From contig JAEWVF010000061.1 in the NCBI GenBank assembly GCA_023459215.1, positions 1 to 64,000 on the forward strand: a stretch of 64,000 bases of DNA. Reading direction: 5' to 3'. How positions within the stretch are numbered: the first letter of the stretch is position 1; the number at the start of each line of letters is the position of its first letter. This DNA is from Chloroflexota bacterium. GTDB lineage: Bacteria; Chloroflexota; Anaerolineae; Anaerolineales; Villigracilaceae. The translations under genes were made by a program, and so were the position numbers. The notes beneath the pieces are model-generated. The model made no database searches, was not told the origin of the DNA, and saw only the letters and a program-made list of their open reading frames with translations. Positions 51,343 through 59,608 of the stretch are shown one piece after another.

Positions 51343-52800
51343 ATGGCAAAATTCATCTTCCACATTCAAAGCTGGGAAAAACCAGCGCATATCATCATTC
51401 TGGTAATAGCTCTGGTATTGCGCATCGGGTTGGCGCTGGTCAACCGTGAGGCCAATGACCCGCATATGGAAGTTGTGCAGTGGATATTGAAGTACAACGA
51501 ACTACCCATCCAGTCTTCTGGAGATTGTTGGGAATGTTTTCAACCCAAGCTTTTCTATGCGAGCGTTGTGGCATTGATTCGCACATTAAATTTAACAGAT
51601 CCGGATAGCCAAATCATGATAGCCCAACTGCTAAACGCCTTGGTTGGGCTATTGATGATTGGCTATGCATATTTTTTCATCCGCAGCCTACCCTTCGATA
51701 ATCGCCCCGCAAAATTGCTGGCAATGGGAATAGTGGCCCTCAATCCTGGTTTGGTTAGTATCAATATTCAGGCAACAAACGATACATTTGCGATCACTTT
51801 TTCATTTATTGCCGTTTTCTACGCATATCGCTTAGTCACTATCCAAGATGAACATGTCGGTCCAGTCAAATCCTGGGCTGAATTAGGTTTGTCGAGCTTG
51901 TTTGCAGCGCTGGCAATCCTCGCCAAAACAAATGCCCTGGTAACCGTCTTCGCGATCATGATCACTTTTCTAATCAAAGCCAGCGCTCACCGCGCAGGCA
52001 AATTCTACCCAAGGGCGTTCCTGTTTCTGGTCATAAGCGCAACCTTGGTGATTCCCAACCCGCTCAGCCAGTATATTATCAACTACCAACAGTTTGGCAC
52101 ACCGGTCACGCTGACAATCAACGTTGAAAAACAACCCCTGCCCTACTTTTTTAAGCATACAGAAACCCATCGTCCCGGAATACTATCTATTCAAGATGGT
52201 TTTTTTACCTTTAAGTTATTGGAGCTGTTGCGAGAGCCACAAAACAACTCATCCAACAAAGAATTTCCCGCGCATCGCACCTCCTTTTGGAGTCTGCTAT
52301 ATGCCCGAACTCATTTCATTCAATTTAACCAATGGCCGCCCTCCTGGTTTACAACATCCGAAACCATCCGTAACCTGGGTAGGATTATCTATATTTTTGC
52401 ATTATTCCCGAGCCTTGCGTTAGCAATCGGGATAGCCGCCGAAATCTTCGCTTTCTTGCGCACATTTTGGAATAAACCTCGCACCCTGGTGACGAGTTTT
52501 CCCCAAAACCTGGCTGCATTTCACGGCGCAGGACTGTTTTTTGCGCTCCTAGTCGGCTTTCTGGGATTCCAGGTTTTATACGCCATCCAATACCGCATTT
52601 ATACTGTCATCAAGGCGATTTTCATTTTCCCGGCTTGGCCCAGCCTGCTCTTTTTCTACCTTTTAGGGATCCACGCCCTGCATAAAAAAGCGTCACAGAT
52701 ACTCTCATGGCTACAGCACCTGATCATGATCTCCAGCGGAGGATTATTGATCCTATATGTACTAGACAACCTGGCCCTATTTGTTCAACTTATGCGCTAA
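51343..52800 (+). CDS. Membrane glycosyltransferase-like protein (GT-C type)
   Basis: A 485-residue protein with about 10 membrane helices. An early outer loop has REANDPHMEVVQWILKYNELP, resembling the acidic donor-site loop of GT-C/PMT enzymes. A second outer loop (about residues 230-300) is hydrophilic. Assignment is from topology and loop only; no donor or acceptor can be given. A Met at 51343 is preferred over an upstream ATG inside the promoter. It is divergent from padR and separate from the other glycan genes at 7-16 kb. Confidence 0.6.
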   Translation: MAKFIFHIQSWEKPAHIIILVIALVLRIGLALVNREANDPHMEVVQWILKYNELPIQSSGDCWECFQPKLFYASVVALIRTLNLTDPDSQIMIAQLLNALVGLLMIGYAYFFIRSLPFDNRPAKLLAMGIVALNPGLVSINIQATNDTFAITFSFIAVFYAYRLVTIQDEHVGPVKSWAELGLSSLFAALAILAKTNALVTVFAIMITFLIKASAHRAGKFYPRAFLFLVISATLVIPNPLSQYIINYQQFGTPVTLTINVEKQPLPYFFKHTETHRPGILSIQDGFFTFKLLELLREPQNNSSNKEFPAHRTSFWSLLYARTHFIQFNQWPPSWFTTSETIRNLGRIIYIFALFPSLALAIGIAAEIFAFLRTFWNKPRTLVTSFPQNLAAFHGAGLFFALLVGFLGFQVLYAIQYRIYTVIKAIFIFPAWPSLLFFYLLGIHALHKKASQILSWLQHLIMISSGGLLILYVLDNLALFVQLMR

Positions 52801-52887
52801 AGCTGTGGGTTAAAAAATATAAGTTTGCCCATTAAAGGTTTGAAAAATAATGTAAAATTCATCAATCTCAAAAGAGGAAAAATATCA

Positions 52888-53670
52888 ATGGAATTTCTTT
52901 TCACCCCTGAAAACGGCATCGCCCTGTTAACCCTGGCCGTGCTCGAAATCGTGCTCGGCATCGACAACATCGTTTTTATCTCCATCCTGGCCGATAAATT
53001 GCCGGAAAACCAGCGCGCAAAAGCCCGCCAACTCGGCCTGGGCGTCGCCCTGATTACCCGCATCCTGCTGCTGCTCTCGCTAAGCTGGATCATTAAGCTC
53101 GAAGAGCCGCTTTTCACCCTGCCCCTCTTCAATATCGGCATTTCGGGCCGCGACTTGATCCTGCTGGGCGGCGGTTTGTTCCTGATTGCCAAAGCCACCC
53201 ATGAAATCCACGACAAACTCGAGGGAAAGCACGGCTCTGCCGGGGCCAAGGTAGCCACATCTTTTGCCGGCACCATTATCCAGATCGGCCTGCTCGATAT
53301 TGTCTTCTCGCTCGACTCGGTCATCACCGCCGTGGGTATGGCCAACGAAATCCTGGTCATGATTGCCGCCGTGATTATCGCGGTCTTCATTATGTTGTTT
53401 GCGTCCGGCCCGATCAGCGACTTTGTCAGCCACCATCCGACCGTCAAAATCCTGGCGCTCAGTTTCCTGCTGCTGATTGGCACCTCGCTGATTGCCGAAG
53501 GGCTGCACCAGCACATCGAAAAAGGCTACGTTTATTTCGCGATGGGTTTCTCGGTCTTCGTCGAAATGCTCAACCTGCGCATGCGCAAAGTCAGCGAACC
53601 CGTTCAACTGCACAGCGCCTACCAGGTCGCTGCGCCCGCCCACCATCATCCCAGCAAGAAAAAGAAATAA
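52888..53670 (+). CDS. TerC-family integral membrane protein
   Basis: A 260-residue protein with about seven membrane helices. The TerC motifs are clear: VLEIVLGIDNIVFISILADKLP near the N-terminus and VFSLDSVITAVGM in the middle, each with acidic residues in the membrane. TerC proteins are linked to tellurite resistance, manganese export and membrane-associated stress responses. GAGGAAA precedes ATG. The C-terminus is His/Lys-rich (HHHPSKKKK), possibly metal-binding. It is closed by a terminator at 53676. Confidence 0.92.
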   Translation: MEFLFTPENGIALLTLAVLEIVLGIDNIVFISILADKLPENQRAKARQLGLGVALITRILLLLSLSWIIKLEEPLFTLPLFNIGISGRDLILLGGGLFLIAKATHEIHDKLEGKHGSAGAKVATSFAGTIIQIGLLDIVFSLDSVITAVGMANEILVMIAAVIIAVFIMLFASGPISDFVSHHPTVKILALSFLLLIGTSLIAEGLHQHIEKGYVYFAMGFSVFVEMLNLRMRKVSEPVQLHSAYQVAAPAHHHPSKKKK

Positions 53671-53675
53671 AACCG

Positions 53676-53707
53676 AAAAGGCCCGGAGAAAACCCACCGG
53701 GCCTTTT
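53676..53707 (+). terminator. Terminator after terC
   Basis: AAAAGGCCCGG (53676-53686) pairs with CCGGGCCTTTT (53697-53707), and the T-run continues to 53708. It ends 5 bp before the next start codon. Confidence 0.85.
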
Positions 53708-53712
53708 TCTTC

Positions 53713-54756
53713 ATGTTCTCTTACCTGCTCAATCTCACCCGCATCGCCACCGGCCAGCGCAACCTGCATGCGCGCATGGCCATCTATTATGTCACCACCC
53801 AGTGCAATCTCAACTGCGCCTACTGCGAAGATTTCGGCGCGCGGCGCAACCCCAACCTGGCTGCGCACAATTCCATCGAAAAGGCCAGGCATATCTTGCG
53901 CGTGATTCGCACGGGGATGGACTCGCTCTGGCTGACCGGCGGCGAGCCGCTGCTCGCGCCGCACCTGGACGATTTATTGGCATTCGCCAGACACGAGCTG
54001 GGATTCCGCTCGCTGACCGTTATCAGCAACGGGACCTTGCTGCCGTCCCGGCCTGAAATCCTGCCGCTGCTCGACCGGTTGGTCATCAGCCTGGATTCGC
54101 TCGACCCGGCAGCCTGGGCCTCGCTAAACATGCCCAATTCCTACGCTGAATCGATCCTGGCCATCGTCCGCGAAACAGCCAAGTTGCAGGAAAAGCACAA
54201 ATTCAAGCTCATCCTGAACGCCGTGCTCAGCCCTGAGAACCTTGCCGACCCGGCCGGGTTGGACAAACTGATCGAATTCTGCACCCAACATAAAATCCGG
54301 GTGTCTTTCTCGCCCCAATCGGTCAACAACTGGCCGCGCTACGAGTTAATCACCTCCCCCGCCTATCGCGCCTTTATCAACAAACTGATCCAACTCAAAC
54401 AGCGCCGCGCGGCCCCCATCATGGGCAGCCTGGCCTACCTGAAAACGCTGCAAAATCTCGAACCGTATGACTGCTACCCGACTCTGATCCCGCGCATCCT
54501 GCCCGGCGGCGAGTTGGAATATCCCTGCCGGCCCATTGCCAAGGATAGCGGAGAACAAGGTGGGCGCGAAATCAACCTGCTCGATTTTTCCTCCTGGCAG
54601 GAAGCCTGGAACGCCGCCCGCCAACGCTACGGCGATGCGCCGGTGGCCTGCAATTCATGTTTTCAACAGTGTTACGCCGAACCATCCATCATGCAAGCAA
54701 AACCCCTGGCAACCCTGGGCGAAGACGGCGACCTGGCCACATTCGCGCCCGGATAA
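53713..54756 (+). CDS. Radical SAM protein with a C-terminal Cys cluster
   Basis: A 347-residue protein. The [4Fe-4S]-SAM cluster is bound by Cys31, Cys35 and Cys38 (TTQCNLNCAYCED). The SAM motif TGGEPLL follows at about residue 76, and beta-barrel strands ending near SLDSLDP. The C-terminal part has YDCYPTLIP, EYPCRP and CNSCFQQCYAE, a SPASM/twitch-like set for an auxiliary cluster. Such enzymes modify peptides or make cofactors, but no precursor peptide is apparent nearby. The ATG lies 5 bp behind a terminator and has no ribosome site, so the true start or expression mode is uncertain. Confidence 0.85.
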   Translation: MFSYLLNLTRIATGQRNLHARMAIYYVTTQCNLNCAYCEDFGARRNPNLAAHNSIEKARHILRVIRTGMDSLWLTGGEPLLAPHLDDLLAFARHELGFRSLTVISNGTLLPSRPEILPLLDRLVISLDSLDPAAWASLNMPNSYAESILAIVRETAKLQEKHKFKLILNAVLSPENLADPAGLDKLIEFCTQHKIRVSFSPQSVNNWPRYELITSPAYRAFINKLIQLKQRRAAPIMGSLAYLKTLQNLEPYDCYPTLIPRILPGGELEYPCRPIAKDSGEQGGREINLLDFSSWQEAWNAARQRYGDAPVACNSCFQQCYAEPSIMQAKPLATLGEDGDLATFAPG

Positions 54757-54780
54757 ACTCCCCCGGCCAGACAGGCAGGC

Positions 54781-55299
54781 TCAATCCTGCCTGCTTAACA
54801 ATATGCGCGCCATGCCGGCCAGGCCCAACGCGCCAAAAATCGAGAGTGTGACCATCCAGACAAACGAAAGGGGTGTTTTCCAGGCATAGCCAAAAACGGC
54901 CAACCCGGCCCCAAGCAAGATGAGCAGGCCCAGGCGAAGATAATAACGACGCAGGCGGGAAAGATAGCTTTCATCCAGTTCACCGGATATTTTCAAACGC
55001 GCTTCCAATTCAGCCAGGTCGTAACCGGCCAGGGCCAGCAAAACGGACGGCAGTAACAGGGCAAAATCCATGCCCGCGCCCAAAAGCTGGTATCGGTAAA
55101 AAACGCCCGCAACTGCAAAAGCGCAAACCAGGCCAAAGCCCAAAGTGGCGGCCCAGGAAGCCCGGCGCAGGAAGAAAAAGACCCACAGCGCGAGAAGCAG
55201 CGCCAGCGCCGCGTTCCACACAAACAGGCCGCTCAGCGCCAGGCCCAACGCCAGCAAAAGGGCCGCCAGCAACGTCAGGATGAATGCAACCGCGCGCAT
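54781..55299 (-). CDS. Small membrane protein of the DUF58 operon
   Basis: A 172-residue protein with five or six membrane helices and a charged middle loop (LAELEARLKISGELDESYLSRLRRYY). Its ATG overlaps the DUF58 stop as TGATG, so it is the last gene of the MoxR-DUF58 operon. I do not recognise a family. The longer reading frame upstream lies within the DUF58 gene and is unlikely. Confidence 0.65.
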   Translation of the reverse strand: MRAVAFILTLLAALLLALGLALSGLFVWNAALALLLALWVFFFLRRASWAATLGFGLVCAFAVAGVFYRYQLLGAGMDFALLLPSVLLALAGYDLAELEARLKISGELDESYLSRLRRYYLRLGLLILLGAGLAVFGYAWKTPLSFVWMVTLSIFGALGLAGMARILLSRQD

Positions 55300-56567
55300 C
55301 AACGCCTGCCTCCGCTGAAAACCTGGCGGCGTTCCAGTTCGCGGCGGGCAACCTGCTCGAAGGGCAGGGAAACATCCCAATCGACCACATGCACGCCGAT
55401 CCTGCGTAGGCGATCCAGGAACAATTGCCGACGCAGGCGGACAACTCGCAAAGCCAGGGCCAAATTCTCAGAAACAGTCTCCGCCTGGGCTTCGAATGCA
55501 ATCGGATCCGGGCTGACCACCAGGACAGCATAGCCTTTCGCGCGCAGGTCGGCCAGGGCGTTGAAATCGTCGCTCAAAAGCGGGCTGATAAATACTAGCT
55601 GGGAACGGAACGGGAAACGCCGATGGGGAATTTGTAGTTCGCTCAAAGCCTGCGAATCGCCAGGCTCAAGCGCCGAAAGGTTGTGCAGGATTTTCTCACC
55701 CTGGACTTTGCCATAGCCAGGCATGGTCCAGGCGATTCGCTTGCCATAGAACAGCATCCCAACCCGGTTCCCAGCGGAAAGAAAAGCATTCGAAAGCGCC
55801 GCCGCCGCCATGATCGAGTACTCGAAAATCGAACGGTCGCCAATCTCGTTGGTATTGCGGCGACCATCCAGGATAATGCCCACATCGACAACGCGTTCCT
55901 GTTCGTACTGGTTCGAGTACAGCCCGTCGTGGCGGGCCGAGAGCCGCCAGTTGATTCCGCGCGACGAATCGCCGGGCTGGTAATCGCGCACATCGAAAAA
56001 CTCCAATCCGGGGCCACCCTGCCTGGCCGGAATCGAACCGGAAAAAATGCGGGTTCGGCGTGGGCGGATGGAAACATGGCGCAAACGCAATACCGGCGGC
56101 ACAACAAACAATTGACCGTCGGTCGAACAAAGCCGCGCAACCGAAACCAGGCCAAATTGGTCGCGGGCGGTCACGCTCACCTGGTGCAGCATGTAATAGC
56201 CGCGTTTGCCGGTCAGGCTGTATGTCCAGGTCTTGGTTTCTCCGCGGGCAATGCTCATCAGGCGGCGAGATGAACCGCTCTCAACGGTCAACCCCGCGGG
56301 CAGGATATCCTCGACCAAAACATCATCCAGATCGGGGCCAGTATTGGTCACAATCAGGGTCACCTGGATGCTTTCGCCGAGGGCAACGCGCCAGGCGCTC
56401 ATCTTGCGCACTACTTCCACCTGTACATCATCGGGAGCGCTCCACAACCCGCTCAATAGATAAAGCGCCAGCGGCAAGGCAAGCACAAACAGACCCGTCT
56501 CCTGGGTCGCCAGGCCGACCAGGACAAAGGCAAATGCCAGCAAAGAAACAAAGAAAACGCGATTCAT
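55299..56567 (-). CDS. DUF58-domain membrane protein
   Basis: A 422-residue protein. Two N-terminal membrane helices are followed by an Ig-like outer or linker domain (VTLIVTNTGPDLDDV...). The DUF58 core has FFDVRDYQPGDSSRGINWRLSARHDGLYSNQYEQER, then a vWA-like stretch with VGIILDGRR and LVFISPLLSDDF. DUF58 proteins partner with MoxR ATPases. It starts 6 bp after moxR and is TGATG-coupled to the next membrane protein. Confidence 0.88.
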   Translation of the reverse strand: MNRVFFVSLLAFAFVLVGLATQETGLFVLALPLALYLLSGLWSAPDDVQVEVVRKMSAWRVALGESIQVTLIVTNTGPDLDDVLVEDILPAGLTVESGSSRRLMSIARGETKTWTYSLTGKRGYYMLHQVSVTARDQFGLVSVARLCSTDGQLFVVPPVLRLRHVSIRPRRTRIFSGSIPARQGGPGLEFFDVRDYQPGDSSRGINWRLSARHDGLYSNQYEQERVVDVGIILDGRRNTNEIGDRSIFEYSIMAAAALSNAFLSAGNRVGMLFYGKRIAWTMPGYGKVQGEKILHNLSALEPGDSQALSELQIPHRRFPFRSQLVFISPLLSDDFNALADLRAKGYAVLVVSPDPIAFEAQAETVSENLALALRVVRLRRQLFLDRLRRIGVHVVDWDVSLPFEQVARRELERRQVFSGGRR

Positions 56568-56573
56568 GCCCGC

Positions 56574-57530
56574 CTATTTCAAGACCGGCACACGGACACG
56601 CGTCAGGACTTCATCCACCACCCGTTCGGCCACCTGGCTGGTCAGCCAGAATTCGGGTTGCAGAACGATGCGGTGCGACAGAACCGGGCGGGCAAAACGT
56701 TTGATATCGTCCGGCAGGACAAAATCGCGGCCCTGCAAGGCAGCATAAGCGCGCGCCATGCGCAGGAAAGCCAGCGAACCACGCGGGCTGGCCCCGACGG
56801 CCACCCGGCGGTCGCCACGGGTCGCCTGGACAACCTGGGCAATATAACCGAGCAGGTCGGGGTCGATATGGATTGTTTCGACCGCCTGGCACATCGCCAG
56901 AAGCGTCTGCGGATCGGTGATTCTGTTCAGGCTGACTTCATCCTGCCGGCGTTCATGACGGCGCAGCAGGATTTCGCGCTCCTCGTTCAGGTCGGGATAG
57001 CCGAGCGAGAGCTTGATCATAAAACGATCCAATTGGGCCTCGGGCAGCGGAAAAGTGCCTTCGTACTCAATCGGATTTTGGGTCGCCAGGACGAGGAACG
57101 GGCGCGGCAGGGTCATACTTTCGCCCTCTAGGGTCACCTGGCCTTCCTGCATGGCCTCCAGCAGCGCGGACTGGGTCTTGGGCGAGGCGCGATTGATTTC
57201 ATCAGCCAGGATGATGTTCGCGAAAATGGGGCCAGGCCGAAGTTCGAAACGATTCTCGCTGCGATTGAAGATATAGCCGCCGGTAATATCCCCCGGCAGC
57301 AGGTCCGGCGTAAACTGGATGCGTTTAAAATCCAGCCCCAGGGCGGTCGCGAAGGAACGCGCCAGCAGCGTCTTGCCCAGGCCCGGATAATCTTCCAGCA
57401 AAACATGGCCGCCCGCCAGGACGGCCGACATGATCATCTCCAGCGCCGGGCGCTTGCCGACAACAGCGCGCTCGACTTCAGCGATGACCTGGGCGGAAAG
57501 GGCAGCAGTTTGGGCAACATCAAGACTCAT
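56574..57530 (-). CDS. MoxR-family AAA ATPase
   Basis: A 318-residue AAA+ ATPase that acts as a chaperone in the maturation of protein complexes. It has Walker A EDYPGLGKTLLARS, Walker B ILADEINRASPKTQSALLEAMQEGQ, sensor 1 LATQNPIEYEG and sensor 2 GASPRGSLAF. Met 57530 follows GGAGATATCC; the longer frame overlaps the upstream gene. It is grouped with DUF58 and DUF4129 genes, the usual MoxR neighbourhood. Confidence 0.94.
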   Translation of the reverse strand: MSLDVAQTAALSAQVIAEVERAVVGKRPALEMIMSAVLAGGHVLLEDYPGLGKTLLARSFATALGLDFKRIQFTPDLLPGDITGGYIFNRSENRFELRPGPIFANIILADEINRASPKTQSALLEAMQEGQVTLEGESMTLPRPFLVLATQNPIEYEGTFPLPEAQLDRFMIKLSLGYPDLNEEREILLRRHERRQDEVSLNRITDPQTLLAMCQAVETIHIDPDLLGYIAQVVQATRGDRRVAVGASPRGSLAFLRMARAYAALQGRDFVLPDDIKRFARPVLSHRIVLQPEFWLTSQVAERVVDEVLTRVRVPVLK

Positions 57531-58104
57531 TGGATATCTCCATATAGGCTTCAAGGTAGGCGATCACAGCTTTGATCTCTGGATCAGTTTCAAGCCCGGC
57601 AAGTTTGGCGCGCTGGGCAAAATTTACAGGGTTGGAGTGCATGGCCGCTGCGAGGTATTTCTGGATGTTTTCGGGCGGATTCCAGTCCGGCCCGTTGAGC
57701 GGGTCGCCGCGCTCGATCTGAACACCCCGCGTGCGCAGGATGTCCAAGGCCAACCCGGCCAATTGGTGGGCAACCAACCAGCGCTGGTATGGGCCGCTCT
57801 TGACCCGGCCCAGCCAAAAAGCCAGTTCGCGGCCAGGCGGCAGCGAGGGCTGGCGGCTGACCCACGAGTGCGGGAGGGAAACCTGGGTCATGGTCAGGTT
57901 CCAGGCGGCGATGGCGGTCATCAGGACCAGCACCAGGCTCCACAACCAGTCCTGCGGGATAATGCCGATGTAATTGCGGAATAGCCAGGAAAACTCAAGC
58001 ACCGGCAGGATCAGTTCCTGGCGAACATAGCCCGAAATTGCCCAGGCCAGCCCGGAGGCCGCCAGCAGGACAAGCGCCAGCCAAAAAACACGCCTGGGTT
58101 TCAT
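57520..58104 (-). CDS. Membrane protein of the MoxR operon, unknown
   Basis: A 194-residue protein with two membrane helices at the N-terminus, followed by a soluble region with WVSRQPSLPPGRELAFWLGRV and a helical end. I do not recognise a named family. It overlaps the DUF4129 gene (ATGA at 58101) and moxR (11 bp), so all are co-translated. Confidence 0.65.
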   Translation of the reverse strand: MKPRRVFWLALVLLAASGLAWAISGYVRQELILPVLEFSWLFRNYIGIIPQDWLWSLVLVLMTAIAAWNLTMTQVSLPHSWVSRQPSLPPGRELAFWLGRVKSGPYQRWLVAHQLAGLALDILRTRGVQIERGDPLNGPDWNPPENIQKYLAAAMHSNPVNFAQRAKLAGLETDPEIKAVIAYLEAYMEISNES

Positions 58105-58979
58105 GAATCCCCCCGACAGGCAGCCACAATATCGGCCAGACAGGTCATGGCCTCCTCGATTTCGCCGCGGCTGGCCGTTTTGCCGCCATAGCGGACGCGC
58201 TCGAACAGGGCAGTCAGCCGCTCGACCGGGCCAACCGGCAGGCGCGCCCGAACCATGAAAGCGACAAACTCAGCCGGGGTCAGGCTTTCATCCAGGATCA
58301 TTTTTTTATTGTCTGTGACCGCCTGGAGCATGCCGCCATAACAGTTGAGAATGGCATCGCCCCAATCCTTGCCAGCTTTGATCTCGTCCAGCGCCTGCCC
58401 GGCGATTTCGGCCAGGATAACGCGTTGGTCCGCGCCGTCCAGGCGATCCCGCAGGAAAAGCACCCAAACCAACAGGAAAACCAGCAAAACTATGCCCAGG
58501 GACAGGAAAAACGAGAACCAGGGCGAAATGGGAGGCTTGTTGAAATCCTGGTTGGCAACATACACCCCAGGCTCAACAAGAACATCTTCTTCGAGCAGCA
58601 CAGGGGTTGCGACAACTTCAACGATGGGGGTTGGCAGGCTGGCAGGCAGTTCCTGGTGAGCCGTCATGGCCGCGGCCATCATAATCAGCAGCGCAACCAG
58701 GAGCACAAAGAAACCCAGCAAAACAGCCTTGATCTGGCGGCGCGTCCAGGGCAGCAGAAGCATGATTCCGATGATGAAGAAAGCCAGCGCCCCAACCATC
58801 ATAAAAATAAAGGTTACCGATGGCAGGTATGGGCCGAAATCCCCCTCCGCCGCGGTAGAAAACGGCGTTCCGGGCAGGAAAGTCAGGCCATCCAATCCGT
58901 TTGCCAGCAGCAGCAGAGAACCGATGGTCAGCGCGCCAAGCACAACGGCCAGGTTTTTTGATTTCAGAAATCGATTCAT
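58101..58979 (-). CDS. DUF4129-domain membrane protein
   Basis: A 292-residue protein with an N-terminal membrane helix, two further helices, an outer loop and another helix. A soluble cytoplasmic end of about 105 residues shows DUF4129-like features (DWGDAILNCYGGMLQAV, SLTPAEFVAFM, TALFERVRYGGK). This domain is normally the C-terminal tail of TgpA-type transglutaminase proteins; here the transglutaminase part is absent. Met 58979 is used, and the upstream extension is unlikely. It is first in the MoxR operon and has only a weak ribosome site. Confidence 0.8.
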   Translation of the reverse strand: MNRFLKSKNLAVVLGALTIGSLLLLANGLDGLTFLPGTPFSTAAEGDFGPYLPSVTFIFMMVGALAFFIIGIMLLLPWTRRQIKAVLLGFFVLLVALLIMMAAAMTAHQELPASLPTPIVEVVATPVLLEEDVLVEPGVYVANQDFNKPPISPWFSFFLSLGIVLLVFLLVWVLFLRDRLDGADQRVILAEIAGQALDEIKAGKDWGDAILNCYGGMLQAVTDNKKMILDESLTPAEFVAFMVRARLPVGPVERLTALFERVRYGGKTASRGEIEEAMTCLADIVAACRGDS

Positions 58980-59048
58980 CGCGGGAAAATTATACCCGCA
59001 GCGGTTACAATCGGTCAAAAGCCAATTGACCCAACCAAGGAGGTAAAA

Positions 59049-59543
59049 ATGAGCAGCCCCAAAGTTTCACGTCCCGTGTTCCCACCCGGTTATGTTGAAA
59101 ACCCCAGCAAAACGGTCGCCTGGGAGGCCGTTGAACAGCGCCTGGCTGAAGCCAAGAACTACTGGCTGTGCTCGGTTTACCCGGACGGACGCCCGCATGT
59201 GATCCCGCGCTGGGCGGTTTATGTGCAGGGCAAAATCTACTATGACGGTTCGCCGGAAACCCGCCACGCTCGCAACATCGCCGCCAACCCACATGCGGCC
59301 CTGCACCTCGAAAGCGGCGACCAGGCCCTGATCGTGGAGGGCAACGCCGCGGCAGCGGGCAAACCCTCCGCGGAGCTGGCCGCCAAAATCGCCGCCGCCT
59401 ACTGCGCCAAGTACACCCAGTTCGGCTACTGTCCGCAGCCGGAGCAATGGGACGAAGGCGGGCTGTTCGTTTTTACACCCAAGAAAGTGCTGACCTGGAC
59501 CAATTTCATGGATGACCCGACCCGCTTCACGCTGAGCGAGTAG
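59049..59543 (+). CDS. Pyridoxamine 5'-phosphate oxidase-like FMN protein
   Basis: A 164-residue FMN split-barrel protein. The strands YWLCSVYPDGRPHVIPRWAVY and KIYYDGSPETRHARNIAANP correspond to the flavin-binding part, and LFVFTPKKVLTWTNF closes the barrel. Such proteins bind FMN or F420 and include general reductases; true PNP oxidase (PdxH) is longer and has a distinct C-terminus. AAGGAGG lies ahead of ATG. It is a single-gene unit. Confidence 0.87.
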   Translation: MSSPKVSRPVFPPGYVENPSKTVAWEAVEQRLAEAKNYWLCSVYPDGRPHVIPRWAVYVQGKIYYDGSPETRHARNIAANPHAALHLESGDQALIVEGNAAAAGKPSAELAAKIAAAYCAKYTQFGYCPQPEQWDEGGLFVFTPKKVLTWTNFMDDPTRFTLSE

Positions 59544-59595
59544 GTTGATATCCAATTTCTGGCAATTTTGATAGTTCACAGGCAGGAACATTCGC

Positions 59596-59601
59596 TATAA
59601 T
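59596..59601 (+). promoter_or_regulatory. -10 element for the second cyclase gene
   Basis: TATAAT lies 7 bp before the ATG at 59609. With a start about 7 bp after the hexamer, the message would begin at or next to the ATG, so it is probably leaderless. No ribosome site is visible. A weak -35 candidate (GTTCAC, 59574-59579) lies 16 bp upstream. Confidence 0.55.
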
Positions 59602-59608
59602 AGCCGCG

